From NCBI GenBank assembly GCA_945868805.1, contig CAMBMO010000008.1, positions 34,287-98,286 on the forward strand: DNA of 64,000 bases. The letters run 5' to 3'. Position numbers and translations under genes: made by a program. Source of the DNA: Singulisphaera sp. GP187. Lineage in GTDB: Bacteria; Planctomycetota; Phycisphaerae; Phycisphaerales; SM1A02. Positions 44,120-53,083 of the stretch are shown here, in pieces (position 1 is the stretch's first letter; every line of letters starts with the position of its first letter). The notes beneath the pieces are model-generated. The model saw only the letters and a list, made by a program, of their open reading frames with translations, was not told the DNA's origin and made no database searches.

Positions 44120-45454
44120 ATGAAAACTCAGTCTCCTCCGCGTCGACAACTCCCGCTGATTCTGTCGGCAACCCAGTTTGAACTGCGCGCAATTCGATCC
44201 GCTGTTGAGCGAAGTGGCATTGCAGCGGATTTCGAGTGCATCGGTGTTGGACCCGGAGCGGTCTGGCGCTGGTCGAGTTCGCGTGGATCTGCCGAATCCG
44301 TGCGCTCGCCAGCCGGTCGATGCGTCATCCTTGCTGGGATCGCTGGAGCGCTCGATCACACGCTGAGTTTCGGATCAGTACGCAGTGCGAGCAAGATCAT
44401 CGGAGCAGGCTCTGACTTCGTTCGACCAAGTCCATCCTTCGTACCCGTCTTGCAGTCGGCGCAGACCACAATCATCGCGTCGGTCGACGCAATCATCACG
44501 ACACCGAAGCGCAAACTGGCGATCGGAATGGAAACCGGCGCGAGCCTCGTCGACATGGAGTCCGCCGCGTTCGCATCGATCGCATCGCAGCGCGAGTGGA
44601 ACTGGGGGGTGCTTCGCGCCGTCAGCGACGATGCGAGTGCAGAGGTTCCGGAGTGGATTTGCTCGATCCTGCTCAATACCGGATCGATCGACATGGGAGC
44701 ACTCCTCCTTGCCATCGCAGCGAATCCCCGTCGTGCGATCACTCTGGTATCGATCGGCCGAGCGCTTCGTCATCCCCTGAAGGATCTGGGCGTCGCGGTG
44801 GTCGCGATGATCAGAAACGCATCGCGAAAACCACGAACACTCGTTTTCGGCGGAACATTCGATCCACCACATCGTCGGCACGCAGAAGTTGTCGCGGCGG
44901 CTGCGAGCGAGCTTGAGTGCGAGCGCGTGATCATCGTCCCAGCTGGACAGAGTCCCCTACGCGATGGTCTTACAAGCGCGTCGACCGAAGATCGATTGAC
45001 GATGGTGCGACGCGCGTTCGCAAAAGTTCGTGGCGTCGAAATCGACACGCGTGAACTGCACCGCGCCGGAACTTCGTTCACCGTCGACACGCTGAAAGAA
45101 ATCGCGGGCGAGTGCCAAATGGCGCGCGAGGATCTGATTCTGCTCATCGGCGCAGATCAGGCAATGCAGTTCGAGCGGTGGAAAGAATGGCGCGAAATTG
45201 ACTTGCGGTTGGCGACCATCGCCGTGATCCCGAGGCCTCCTCACGGAGCGGCGGCACTTGCGACACAATTGGCCGACAAGTTCGCGGCTCTCGGAGAAGA
45301 CGGGCAGCGCTGGGGAGCGTCCGTTCTGCCCTTCGAAGCGATCGACTTGAGCGCCTCCCATATACGCGACCGCCTGCGCAATGGCTTGGACATATCGGAT
45401 CTCGTCGATCCCTCCGTTGAGGCTTGGATCCGCGAACATTCGCTTTACCGCTGA
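44120..45454 (+). CDS. Fusion: nucleoside phosphorylase/nucleosidase-like domain plus nicotinate-nucleotide adenylyltransferase
   Basis: 444 residues from the ATG at 44120; a start at 44057 would lie in the tRNA gene. Residues 1 to about 225 look like an MTA/SAH nucleosidase-type purine-nucleoside domain: LILSATQFELRAI, VILAGIAGALDH and GASLVDMESAAFAS (the DMExAA motif). From about 240 a NadD domain begins: TLVFGGTFDPPHRRHAEVV, IIVPAGQSPLRDG, RAGTSFTVDTL, LLIGADQAMQFERWKEW and DLSASHIRDRL. NadD adenylates nicotinate mononucleotide in NAD synthesis. The usual HxGH reads HRRH. No frameshift is needed, so this is a real gene fusion, possibly linking nucleoside salvage to NAD synthesis. Confidence 0.85.
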   Translation: MKTQSPPRRQLPLILSATQFELRAIRSAVERSGIAADFECIGVGPGAVWRWSSSRGSAESVRSPAGRCVILAGIAGALDHTLSFGSVRSASKIIGAGSDFVRPSPSFVPVLQSAQTTIIASVDAIITTPKRKLAIGMETGASLVDMESAAFASIASQREWNWGVLRAVSDDASAEVPEWICSILLNTGSIDMGALLLAIAANPRRAITLVSIGRALRHPLKDLGVAVVAMIRNASRKPRTLVFGGTFDPPHRRHAEVVAAAASELECERVIIVPAGQSPLRDGLTSASTEDRLTMVRRAFAKVRGVEIDTRELHRAGTSFTVDTLKEIAGECQMAREDLILLIGADQAMQFERWKEWREIDLRLATIAVIPRPPHGAAALATQLADKFAALGEDGQRWGASVLPFEAIDLSASHIRDRLRNGLDISDLVDPSVEAWIREHSLYR

Positions 45455-45504
45455 GTTTCATATTCCTGGTTTCATTTTCGGGGCTCCTGCCTAGTATTGG
45501 GAGC

Positions 45505-47079
45505 ATGAGTAGCGATCCGATCGAGCGAGTGGCTTTCGTCAGTCTGGGCTGTCCCAAGAATCTCGTTGATAGCGAGAAGATGCTCGGGATGCTGGCGGCT
45601 GATGGGATGAAGCTGGTCAACGAAGACCAATCTCCGGACGCGATCGTCGTGAACACATGCGGGTTTCTCGAAGCGAGCAAAGACGAGTCGCTCAGCGTGA
45701 TCAAGGACGCGCTCGAGCGCAAGAATCGTGGTGAACTCAAACGCGTCGTCGTCGCTGGTTGCCTCGTACAACGACACCGCGCAAAGATCCTCGAGTGGGC
45801 GCCTGGAATCGATGCGCTCATCGGCGTCTTCGATCGAGATCACATTCTGGACGCCATCCGCGGTCGCAGTGCTCCTCGTACCTCGCTCGATGGCGAAGGG
45901 ACGAGACCTGGATACTGGATTTCATCGAACGCGCTTATCGCGGCGGCAGAACGCGGGGTTCCAACGGTCGGACTCACTGTGAACGGCAAAGACGGAAGAG
46001 GCATCGGATACTTCGAAGGCGACGAGGGGCGCTATCGACTCACACCCCGACACTGGGCATACCTGCGCGTTTCGGAAGGCTGCAATCAGCGTTGCTCGTT
46101 CTGCACGATTCCTTCGATCCGAGGGAAAATGCGATCGAAGACCGCCGACGCGATCGTGCGTGAGGCACGCGGGTTGCTCGCCGATGGCGTCTTCGAACTC
46201 AACCTGATCGGCCAAGACACCACAAGTTGGGGGATGGATATCGGAGATGAGTCCGGGCTCGTCGGAATGCTGGAGAAGCTTGACCGAGTCGTGCAAGATG
46301 CTGGCGCGGGCTGGGTGCGATTGATGTACGCCTATCCGACCAATTTCACTCCGGCGATGATGGACGCTATCGCGCGCCTCTCGAGCGTCGTGAAATACAT
46401 CGATATGCCGTTGCAACACGCAAGCAATCGAATGCTCGGATTGATGCGACGAAATGTGACTTCCGAACATCAGGAAAACATCGTGCAGGAATTGCGCGAA
46501 CGAATTCCCGGCATGGCGATTCGCACGACCTTTATCACGGGCCATCCTGGTGAAACCGAGGCGGATCACGAAGAATTGCGCGCGTTCATCGAGCGTGCGC
46601 AGTTTGATGCGATGGGTGTCTTTCGGTACTCCTGCGAGGAAGGAACGCCATCTGGAACGATGCACGCAGACCCGGTGCTTCAGGTCAGCGATGAAATCAG
46701 CCGACGCAGAGAACAGGAATTGATGGAACTTCAGCAATCGATCGCATTCGAGAACGCGAGCTTCGTCGCAGAGCAGCGGTCAAACTTCGATGTGCTGATC
46801 GACGGACCCGCGAAGGGGAAAACCCGCGGACGAGCAACACCAGGCGTCACGAAACCAGGCGTCACTACACCAGGCGTCACGAAGGCGAGCACTCTTTATT
46901 CGGGACGCGCGTATCACCAGGCGCCCCAGATCGACGGGCTCACTCATGTCCTGAGCCGTGAGCCACTCGCCGCAGGAGAATTAGTGCGGTGCACAATCGT
47001 TGAATCTGACGGCTATGACTTGGTCGCTCAACCGAGCGCCGACCTCGATTCAACCATTCGACTCCCAGTGGTAAAGTAA
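45505..47079 (+). CDS. rimO: Ribosomal protein S12 methylthiotransferase
   Basis: Radical-SAM enzyme that methylthiolates Asp88/89 of ribosomal protein S12. 524 residues from the ATG at 45505, which sets MSSDPIERVAFVSLGCPKNLVDSE. The N-terminal UPF0004 domain has cysteines in SLGCPKN, VVNTCGFLEA and VVAGCLVQRH. The radical-SAM cluster motif is CNQRCSFCTIPSIRG. The TRAM region follows FENASFVAEQRSNFDVLIDG, and is interrupted by a TPGVTK-type repeat. RimO is usually about 440 residues, so the extra length lies in that insert and in the linker near 130-175. The neighbouring Nfu protein could provide clusters. Confidence 0.95.
   Translation: MSSDPIERVAFVSLGCPKNLVDSEKMLGMLAADGMKLVNEDQSPDAIVVNTCGFLEASKDESLSVIKDALERKNRGELKRVVVAGCLVQRHRAKILEWAPGIDALIGVFDRDHILDAIRGRSAPRTSLDGEGTRPGYWISSNALIAAAERGVPTVGLTVNGKDGRGIGYFEGDEGRYRLTPRHWAYLRVSEGCNQRCSFCTIPSIRGKMRSKTADAIVREARGLLADGVFELNLIGQDTTSWGMDIGDESGLVGMLEKLDRVVQDAGAGWVRLMYAYPTNFTPAMMDAIARLSSVVKYIDMPLQHASNRMLGLMRRNVTSEHQENIVQELRERIPGMAIRTTFITGHPGETEADHEELRAFIERAQFDAMGVFRYSCEEGTPSGTMHADPVLQVSDEISRRREQELMELQQSIAFENASFVAEQRSNFDVLIDGPAKGKTRGRATPGVTKPGVTTPGVTKASTLYSGRAYHQAPQIDGLTHVLSREPLAAGELVRCTIVESDGYDLVAQPSADLDSTIRLPVVK
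46840..46880 (+). repeat. Three 15-bp direct repeats inside rimO
   Basis: The 11-base core CCAGGCGTCAC recurs at 46840, 46855 and 46870 (period 15). It encodes TPGVTK-PGVTT-PGVTK, an in-frame Pro/Gly/Thr repeat lying in the TRAM domain surface. Confidence 0.85.
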
Positions 47080-47086
47080 GGCTCTG

Positions 47087-47980
47087 ATGTTGAGATCCTC
47101 TCGTCTCTCGGTGCCCGTAGCGATTGTGGCACTCGCACTTTCTCCCATCGCCTTGTTCGCGCAGCAGTCTCCGACAGCTACGCCGAACACCACGCCGAAC
47201 CCAATCCCCGAACCCGGCCCCACGCGTGCGATTCCCTGGTCACCGCGAGAAATGGATATCGACCCGACCGAAAAGATTGACATCAACGGGTGGTGGACGA
47301 ATGGCAAGGAATTGCTTCGCGTACAACCCGACGGCGCGTTCCAGTGGTGGGACCAACCGAATCGTTTCCGTCCACCGTCAAAGATCGGACGGTGGGATCG
47401 GCAGAATTACCGCACATTTTGGCTCGAACCCTATGTCGACAAGAGAAACCCAGGTGTCATGCCACCAAGAATTCGTGCGCCAATGCGACGCACGGATGGC
47501 AAGTTGATGATCGATGTCGGCTCGGCTCTCTCGCTCGTGCTGGTGAAAGATGCTCCGGGTGCGCCGGAAGACCTCTACGTCGGAAGATGGAGTGGACCGG
47601 GTGGAAGTCTGACACTCTCCGCTCAGGGTCGATATGAACTGCAGGCAAGCGCAGGATCTTCTGCTGACGATGCGCTCGTCTCACGCACGAGTCACGCAGG
47701 AACCTGGACCTTCGACGGGCAGTACATCATGTTGTTCTCGAGTGGCTCCGCTCAGAATCCGATCATCTGCACGGTCGTCGATCGGACGAAGAGTGCGACG
47801 AATGGCGCAACCACTCGCGCGCAAGATTCGAAGCACTTCGAAGCGCTGACAACACCCATCGGCGAGTTGAAACGGATCGAAACTCCAAAGCCACTGGATG
47901 TTCCCCCAGCGATTCCTGCAGCTACTCCTGCAGCTAGGGATTCGACGAAAGCCCCAGTTCCTTCGACAACTCCTCAGTGA
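47087..47980 (+). CDS. Secreted hypothetical protein with Trp-rich repeat-like modules
   Basis: 297 residues with a signal peptide (VAIVALALSPIALFAQ) and a Pro/Thr linker. Two similar modules follow: NGWWTNGKELLRVQPDGAFQWWDQ and LYVGRWSGPGGSLTLSAQGRYELQ, each of the type xGxW...L.L..dGxY, as in small beta-barrel domains. The C-terminus is a Pro/Ala/Thr tail. Not recognised. It starts 7 bp after rimO. Its last 47 bp overlap the convergent OmpH-like gene. Confidence 0.7.
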   Translation: MLRSSRLSVPVAIVALALSPIALFAQQSPTATPNTTPNPIPEPGPTRAIPWSPREMDIDPTEKIDINGWWTNGKELLRVQPDGAFQWWDQPNRFRPPSKIGRWDRQNYRTFWLEPYVDKRNPGVMPPRIRAPMRRTDGKLMIDVGSALSLVLVKDAPGAPEDLYVGRWSGPGGSLTLSAQGRYELQASAGSSADDALVSRTSHAGTWTFDGQYIMLFSSGSAQNPIICTVVDRTKSATNGATTRAQDSKHFEALTTPIGELKRIETPKPLDVPPAIPAATPAARDSTKAPVPSTTPQ

Positions 47981-48671
47981 TATCGGTCGCAGCAGGGTAG
48001 CGCAGGAACGGTCGCCCCTGCACTTGCATCATTGCGTCCGAGAGATCGACTGACTCAAAGGGTCTGTCCGGAGGAACGAATCGATAGATGAAGTCGATCT
48101 TCTTCCGATCAGCGACAATCTCGAGCGCGGCGATCATTTCGCGATAGGCATTCTGCACTTGTTCTGCCATGTGTTTGGACTGGATTTTCTGTAGCGCTGC
48201 AAGCCATTGCTCATACTCCACCTGCAACGCCTTGAAGTCGCGTCGCGCGATCTCGAAGTTGGGATCCTCGGGTTTGAGGTCGGGATACTTCTCTTGGAGC
48301 GACTTGCTTCGTCGTTCGAACTCCTCGCCCTGAATGCGAGCCTCGTCGTCAAACTTCTGACGCTCGTCGGAAAAACGCCCGCTTGACAAGATCCCTTTCA
48401 TGACCGGATCGATGAAAACGCAACCAATGCTGTACGCGCGCGAAGTGGGCGACTCGGCCCACGACATCCTTCCACCCTGATTCGTAACCGTCACCGCGCC
48501 ATCGCTTCCGGAAAGGATGAGTGCGTCAGCGGGACCAAGATCGCTCGACACCATCCGCGTTGCGATTGCTGGCGTCCCCGACACCGACAACGCCACGAAT
48601 GCTCCGACCATTCCGGCCACAAGCGAACCGAGGACGACCGTGAAACTCGAACGAATTGAGATCGATTGCAT
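47934..48671 (-). CDS. OmpH/Skp-like periplasmic chaperone, copy 2
   Basis: 245 residues with an N-terminal hydrophobic anchor (FTVVLGSLVAGMVGAFVALSV). A beta strand YSIGCVFIDPVMKGILSS leads into a long helical, charged segment (FDDEARIQGEEFERRSKSLQEKY ... MAEQVQNAYREMIAALEIVADRKKIDFIYRF), the Skp alpha-hairpin pattern. Skp carries unfolded outer-membrane proteins. It shares layout and the phrase LGPADALIL with the adjacent copy, so this is a tandem duplication. Downstream of copy 1 by 7 bp. The long unbroken anchor suggests it stays in the inner membrane. Confidence 0.8.
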   Translation of the reverse strand: MQSISIRSSFTVVLGSLVAGMVGAFVALSVSGTPAIATRMVSSDLGPADALILSGSDGAVTVTNQGGRMSWAESPTSRAYSIGCVFIDPVMKGILSSGRFSDERQKFDDEARIQGEEFERRSKSLQEKYPDLKPEDPNFEIARRDFKALQVEYEQWLAALQKIQSKHMAEQVQNAYREMIAALEIVADRKKIDFIYRFVPPDRPFESVDLSDAMMQVQGRPFLRYPAATDITEELSKELGLSSNP

Positions 48672-48678
48672 TGAATCC

Positions 48679-49404
48679 TCAGTCCTTCTTGGGTGCTTGA
48701 ATATTCATTTCGGACAGGACATCCTCGGTCATTTCGATCGATTCTGGGAAGCGCAGAAATGTTCTTGCGAGCAATTGCTGTGCGATGGCGCTCTCGTCAC
48801 CCGCGACGATTTTTTCGGTCGCAGGAACGAAACGCATGACCAGGTCGATCTTGCGTCGATCTGCGACAACTTCAACCGCCTCGCGCAAGTTGCTGTACGC
48901 CGACTGGTATTGCTGAGTCACGAGTTCTCGAAGTTCTCGTTCAGCGCCTTCGTTCCACTGCGTAAACTCCTGTTGAAACGCCTGAAACTGTTCTCTCATC
49001 GCCGGGAACTCGGGCGATGCCTTGTCGATCGCCTGCGCCTTCTCGACCATCTCCTTGTATCGACTCTCGAACTCCGCACCTTTCTTCTGTCTGGCGGTGT
49101 TGAAATCGTCGCGCTCACTCGAAAACTTATCGCTTCGCAGGAGCGCTTCCATTATTCGGCTCACATGCACGGTCCCGATCGAAAAGGCTCGGCTGCTCGG
49201 TTGATCGGACCAACTGATGCGACCGTCCGCGTTTGTCACACGCAGATCGCTCTTGCCCACGAGGACCAACGCGTCGGCTGGACCGAGGTCTTGCGGTATT
49301 GGAGCGGAGCGCGCCGAGGCTGTTCGGTCGGAGCCTGAAATGAAGAACGCAGTGAGCGCGCTTGAAAGCACGGACGCCGCAACGATGGATGTCGTCGTTC
49401 GCAT
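48679..49404 (-). CDS. OmpH/Skp-like periplasmic chaperone, copy 1
   Basis: 241 residues from the ATG at 49404 (MRTTTSIVAAS), with a signal/anchor SIVAASVLSSALTAFFIS. Then DLGPADALVLVGKSDLRVTNADG, YSIG-like FSIGTVHVSRIMEALLRS, a charged helical arm (FEQQF-type heptads, NTARQKKGAEFESRYKEM), and VVADRRKIDLVMRFVP. The ending FLRFPESIEMTEDVL matches the FLRYPAATDITEEL end of copy 2. Periplasmic chaperone function is inferred from the OmpH family. Possibly transcribed with lepA, 80 bp upstream. Confidence 0.8.
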   Translation of the reverse strand: MRTTTSIVAASVLSSALTAFFISGSDRTASARSAPIPQDLGPADALVLVGKSDLRVTNADGRISWSDQPSSRAFSIGTVHVSRIMEALLRSDKFSSERDDFNTARQKKGAEFESRYKEMVEKAQAIDKASPEFPAMREQFQAFQQEFTQWNEGAERELRELVTQQYQSAYSNLREAVEVVADRRKIDLVMRFVPATEKIVAGDESAIAQQLLARTFLRFPESIEMTEDVLSEMNIQAPKKD

Positions 49405-49484
49405 AGAGCAAGCGTATCGAGATTCTTTGTTTGCCCCCAACGGGGCGAAGGACCGTGCGAAGGACGGCGCGCAGACTCTCGAGC

Positions 49485-51299
49485 TTAATCCCCTTGGTCA
49501 AGCACTGCGAGAAAGGCTTCCTGCGGAATCGTCACGGATCCGATCTGCTTCATGCGCTTCTTGCCTTCCTTCTGCTTCTCGAGCAACTTACGCTTTCGAC
49601 TGATATCGCCGCCATAGCACTTCGCGGTGACATTCTTTCGCATTGCCTTGATCGACTCGCGCGCGATGATCTTGCCTCCGACCGATGCCTGCAGTGCGAT
49701 CTCAAACTGATGTCGATCGATCTGAGCGCGGAGCTTCGTCAAGATGAGCCGACTGCGCGCCTCGGCAGACGACCTGTGGCACATCAGACTCAATGCCTCG
49801 ACCGGTTCCCCGTTCACCATGATGTTGATCTTCGTGAGGTTGTCAGCGCGGTACTCGGTGACTTGGTAGTCCATCGTCCCGTACCCGCGCGTGATCGACT
49901 TTAACTTGTCATAGAAGTCATAGATGATCTCAGCCATCGGCAACTCGTAGTCGAGGATCTGGCGATGGTCGCTGAGATACCGCTGTGCCTTGAACGTTCC
50001 GCGACGACTGTCGCAGAGCTTGATCAAGTCGCCGATGTTCTCGGTTGGGCACATAATCTCCAGTTTCGCAATTGGTTCCCGAATGGCTTTGATCTGGCTT
50101 GGATCAGGGAGCTCCGCTGGATTGTGAATCTCGACGCTCGTACCGTCGTTCAGGTCGATCATGTACTTCACCGTTGGTGCGGTCTGTACGACTTCGACTC
50201 CGCCCTCGCGTTCGAGACGTTCCTGAACGATGTCCATGTGAAGGAGACCGAGGAAGCCACAGCGATATCCGAATCCGAGCGCTTCTGAGTGCTGAACCTC
50301 GAACGTAAAGCTCGCGTCGTTGATATTGAGCTTTTCAATTGCCTCGCGTAACGCCTCGAAGTCCGCCTTACGCCCCGAACCGACATCGGCGTCGGCATTG
50401 GATGGGTAAAAGTCGCAGAAGACCATCTGCTTCGGTTCTTCGTATCCAGCGAGCGCTTCGTCTGCTGGAGCGATGTCGAGCGTCACAGTGTCGCCAACGC
50501 GAACATCCGCGAGACTCTTGATATTCGCGCTGATCGACCCGACCTGCGCCCACCCAATCTCCTTGACGCGAGTCGGATGCGGTGTGTATCGGGTCAACTC
50601 GCTCACCGCAAAATTGCGCCCTGTTCCCATCATTCGAATCCTGTCACCAGTCTTCAGTGATCCATCGAATACTCGGATGTACACGACGACGCCCCGATAG
50701 TCGTCGTACTTCGCGTCAAAGATCAACGCCCGCAACTTGTCGGTCTTCGCTGGCCTGGGCGGAGGCAACTTCCTGCAAATCAAGTCGAGAAGTGGAAGAA
50801 TCCCCTCACCAGACTTCGCTGACACGAGCACGCAATCCTCGGCGCGGAGTCCAAACACTTGCTCGATTTCCATCGCGACGCCATCGGGATCGGCGGCGGG
50901 AAGATCGATCTTGTTGATGACAGGGATGAGCTCAAGCCCGCCCGCAGCTGCGAGGTAAGCATTGGCGACCGTTTGTGCTTGCACTCCTTGCGTCGCATCG
51001 ACAACAAGTACCGCGCCTTCGCATGCAGTGAGCGCTCGACTGACCTCGTAGGTGAAGTCCACATGGCCCGGTGTGTCGATGAAATTCAATTCAAAATCCT
51101 GCCCATCACAGGTGTGGTGCACGGTGACCGCGCTCGCCTTGATTGTGATGCCTCGTTCGCGTTCAAGATCCATCGAGTCAAGGAACTGAGCACGCGCTTC
51201 GCGCTTCGAAAGCGCATTCGTCTCTTGCAACAACCGATCGGCGAGCGTGCTCTTCCCGTGGTCGATGTGAGCGATGATGGAGAAATTGCGGATGTTCAT
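49485..51299 (-). CDS. lepA: Elongation factor 4
   Basis: Translational GTPase that acts on stalled or misassembled ribosomes. 604 residues. GTP motifs AHIDHGKSTLADRLL, DTPGHVDF and NKIDLP, with the effector region ERGITIKAS. The LepA C-terminal domain is recognisable (SVGGKIIARESIKAMRKNVTAKCYGGDISRKRKLLEKQKEGKKRMK). Normal length, all motifs intact. Upstream, 38 bp, is lipB on the same strand. Confidence 0.98.
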   Translation of the reverse strand: MNIRNFSIIAHIDHGKSTLADRLLQETNALSKREARAQFLDSMDLERERGITIKASAVTVHHTCDGQDFELNFIDTPGHVDFTYEVSRALTACEGAVLVVDATQGVQAQTVANAYLAAAGGLELIPVINKIDLPAADPDGVAMEIEQVFGLRAEDCVLVSAKSGEGILPLLDLICRKLPPPRPAKTDKLRALIFDAKYDDYRGVVVYIRVFDGSLKTGDRIRMMGTGRNFAVSELTRYTPHPTRVKEIGWAQVGSISANIKSLADVRVGDTVTLDIAPADEALAGYEEPKQMVFCDFYPSNADADVGSGRKADFEALREAIEKLNINDASFTFEVQHSEALGFGYRCGFLGLLHMDIVQERLEREGGVEVVQTAPTVKYMIDLNDGTSVEIHNPAELPDPSQIKAIREPIAKLEIMCPTENIGDLIKLCDSRRGTFKAQRYLSDHRQILDYELPMAEIIYDFYDKLKSITRGYGTMDYQVTEYRADNLTKINIMVNGEPVEALSLMCHRSSAEARSRLILTKLRAQIDRHQFEIALQASVGGKIIARESIKAMRKNVTAKCYGGDISRKRKLLEKQKEGKKRMKQIGSVTIPQEAFLAVLDQGD

Positions 51300-51337
51300 C
51301 GGGAGCAGCGAGCCCCGAAGTGTAGTGGAGTCGCCGC

Positions 51338-52093
51338 CTACTGCGTCGCGTGAAGCGCCTGCGCACTCGCTGCCGCGCTCAAAATCGCCTGTTGAAGCCG
51401 AAACGCAAGCACTTCTCGAACTTCGGGGAGATCTGGAGCGACAGAAGGCGACTCCCGATCAACGCTCGTCACCCCACGGCCGAGCAAACCGCACGGAACG
51501 ATCAGGTCGAACTGGGAGAGGTTGGGGTTGACATTGAGTGCGATTCCGTGCATCGATACCCAACGCGCAAGTCTTACTCCCATGGCGCAGATCTTTTGGT
51601 TTCCTACCCAGACACCGGTCGCACCAGGGTCGCGTTCTCCGTGCACGCCGAAGTGGGCAAGCGTTTCGATGACGGCACCCTCGAGCATTCGCAAGTATCC
51701 ATTGACTCGAAGCCCCAGTCGATTGAGATCGAGAATCAAGTAGACGACGATCTGACCAGGTCCGTGCCATGTCACATCACCACCCCGGTCGGTCTCAACG
51801 CACTCCACGCCAAGTGCGGCCAACTGCTCGGGAGTGCGAAGCAGATTTCGTCGCGCGTCGATCCGACGCGAGACCGTTACGACCGCAGGCACATGCTCAA
51901 GGAAGTAGACGACACCAGCGCGTTGCGCAGGTGAGAATGGCGCATCCATCGGCTGCCGTGCCGCGACCACGCGCGCATGACTCGCCACCTGAATCTCGTA
52001 TGCCTTCGCGTATGAAATCACGCCGAGGTCGATGTACTCGGTGAGTCCATCGTCCACGGGGAAAATCTGGCGAGTCGCAGGGAGTCGCTCCAT
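51338..52093 (-). CDS. lipB: Octanoyl-[ACP]:protein N-octanoyltransferase
   Basis: Transfers octanoyl from acyl carrier protein to lipoyl-dependent enzymes. 251 residues from the ATG at 52093 (MERLPATRQIF). Signature TDRGGDVTWHGPGQIVVY, the catalytic Lys in VGNQKICAMGVR and the catalytic Cys in FDLIVPCGLLGRGVTS. The family is typically 210-230 residues; the extra is at the N-terminus. Divergent from lpxA by 38 bp. No lipA is in the window. Confidence 0.93.
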   Translation of the reverse strand: MERLPATRQIFPVDDGLTEYIDLGVISYAKAYEIQVASHARVVAARQPMDAPFSPAQRAGVVYFLEHVPAVVTVSRRIDARRNLLRTPEQLAALGVECVETDRGGDVTWHGPGQIVVYLILDLNRLGLRVNGYLRMLEGAVIETLAHFGVHGERDPGATGVWVGNQKICAMGVRLARWVSMHGIALNVNPNLSQFDLIVPCGLLGRGVTSVDRESPSVAPDLPEVREVLAFRLQQAILSAAASAQALHATQ

Positions 52094-52131
52094 CGAAGCA
52101 CAATCGTAGTCCCCGGGGCTATTCTCCCGTC

Positions 52132-52938
52132 GTGCCAACGATCCATCCAACGGCGATCATTGAAGGTGATGTCAAACTCGATTCGGACGTTGTCGTCGGT
52201 CCATGGTGCCAGCTCTCGGGAACGCTCGGACCGATCACGATCGAAGCGGGTACGGTTCTGCGAGCACGTGTCCAACTCGAGGGTCCGCTCACGATCGGAA
52301 AGAACAACATGATCTATGCGAACTCCTGTATCGGATGCGCACCGCAAGATCTCGGCACTCCCGCTGATTTTCGAGGCAGTGGGATCATCATCGGATCGAA
52401 CAATGTCTTTCGCGAAGGGGTGACGATTTCGCGCCCAAAGCTCGATCCACCAGGGCGGATCGGCGACAACAATTACTGGATGGCCAATTCTCACGCGGGT
52501 CACGATTGCACCATCGGCAATCACACGATCTTCGCCAACGGGACGCTCCTCGCAGGTCATGTCGATGTCGCGGACCGTGTCATCACCGGTGGATCCGCTG
52601 GAGTGCATCAGTTCGTTCGACTCGGTCGTGGTTGCTTCATCAGCGGACTCGCTGGAGCAAGCTTTGATGTCTGCCCCTTCTTTCTCGTGACGAACACAAA
52701 TTATGCACGCGGTCTCAACATCGTCGGGATGCGCAGATCGGGAATCTCGTCTGCAGCCATTGATAGTGCACGCTGGGCGTACAGCACGCTTTGTCGCAGC
52801 CGTCTGCTGCCAAGGCACGCGCTGGAGCGCCTGCGAACGCGAGCCGGCGATCCGATGATCGACGAATACATCGCATTCGTCGAGGGATCGAAACGAGGTA
52901 TCGTGAACACCCATGGTCGCAAGACCAGTGGCGAATAG
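52132..52938 (+). CDS. lpxA: Acyl-ACP:UDP-N-acetylglucosamine O-acyltransferase
   Basis: First step of lipid A synthesis. 268 residues from a GTG at 52132 (MPTIHPTAIIEGDV). Left-handed beta-helix hexapeptide repeats throughout (IGPWC-type V/I-G-x-x: VVVGPWCQL, ITIEAGTVL, LTIGKNNMI, CIGCAPQDLG). The catalytic-His region is SHAGHDCTIGNH. QFVRLGRGCFISGLAGASFDVCPF matches the LpxA-specific QFVRIG...SGVxxDVPP segment. The C-terminal helical bundle is present. It indicates a Gram-negative outer membrane with lipid A; lpxC and lpxD are not in the window. Confidence 0.92.
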   Translation: MPTIHPTAIIEGDVKLDSDVVVGPWCQLSGTLGPITIEAGTVLRARVQLEGPLTIGKNNMIYANSCIGCAPQDLGTPADFRGSGIIIGSNNVFREGVTISRPKLDPPGRIGDNNYWMANSHAGHDCTIGNHTIFANGTLLAGHVDVADRVITGGSAGVHQFVRLGRGCFISGLAGASFDVCPFFLVTNTNYARGLNIVGMRRSGISSAAIDSARWAYSTLCRSRLLPRHALERLRTRAGDPMIDEYIAFVEGSKRGIVNTHGRKTSGE

Positions 52939-52977
52939 TGCACGCAACGCACGCGAGCCTAATCGCGATCTCGAAGC

Positions 52978-53010
52978 TGGCATGAGGATGGCATGAGGAT
53001 GGCATGTTGA
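52978..53010 (+). repeat. 11-bp tandem repeat upstream of the MBL hydrolase
   Basis: TGGCATGAGGA occurs twice exactly (52978, 52989) and a third time with two changes (53000). It lies in the 145-bp gap between lpxA and the next gene. No function suggested. Confidence 0.8.
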
Positions 53011-53083
53011 ACGGATTCGAAAGTCATTTGCACTCCCCCCGCGCACTCGATGGCAAGAGCAACTGCTCGCCAGAGTCTTGGGC

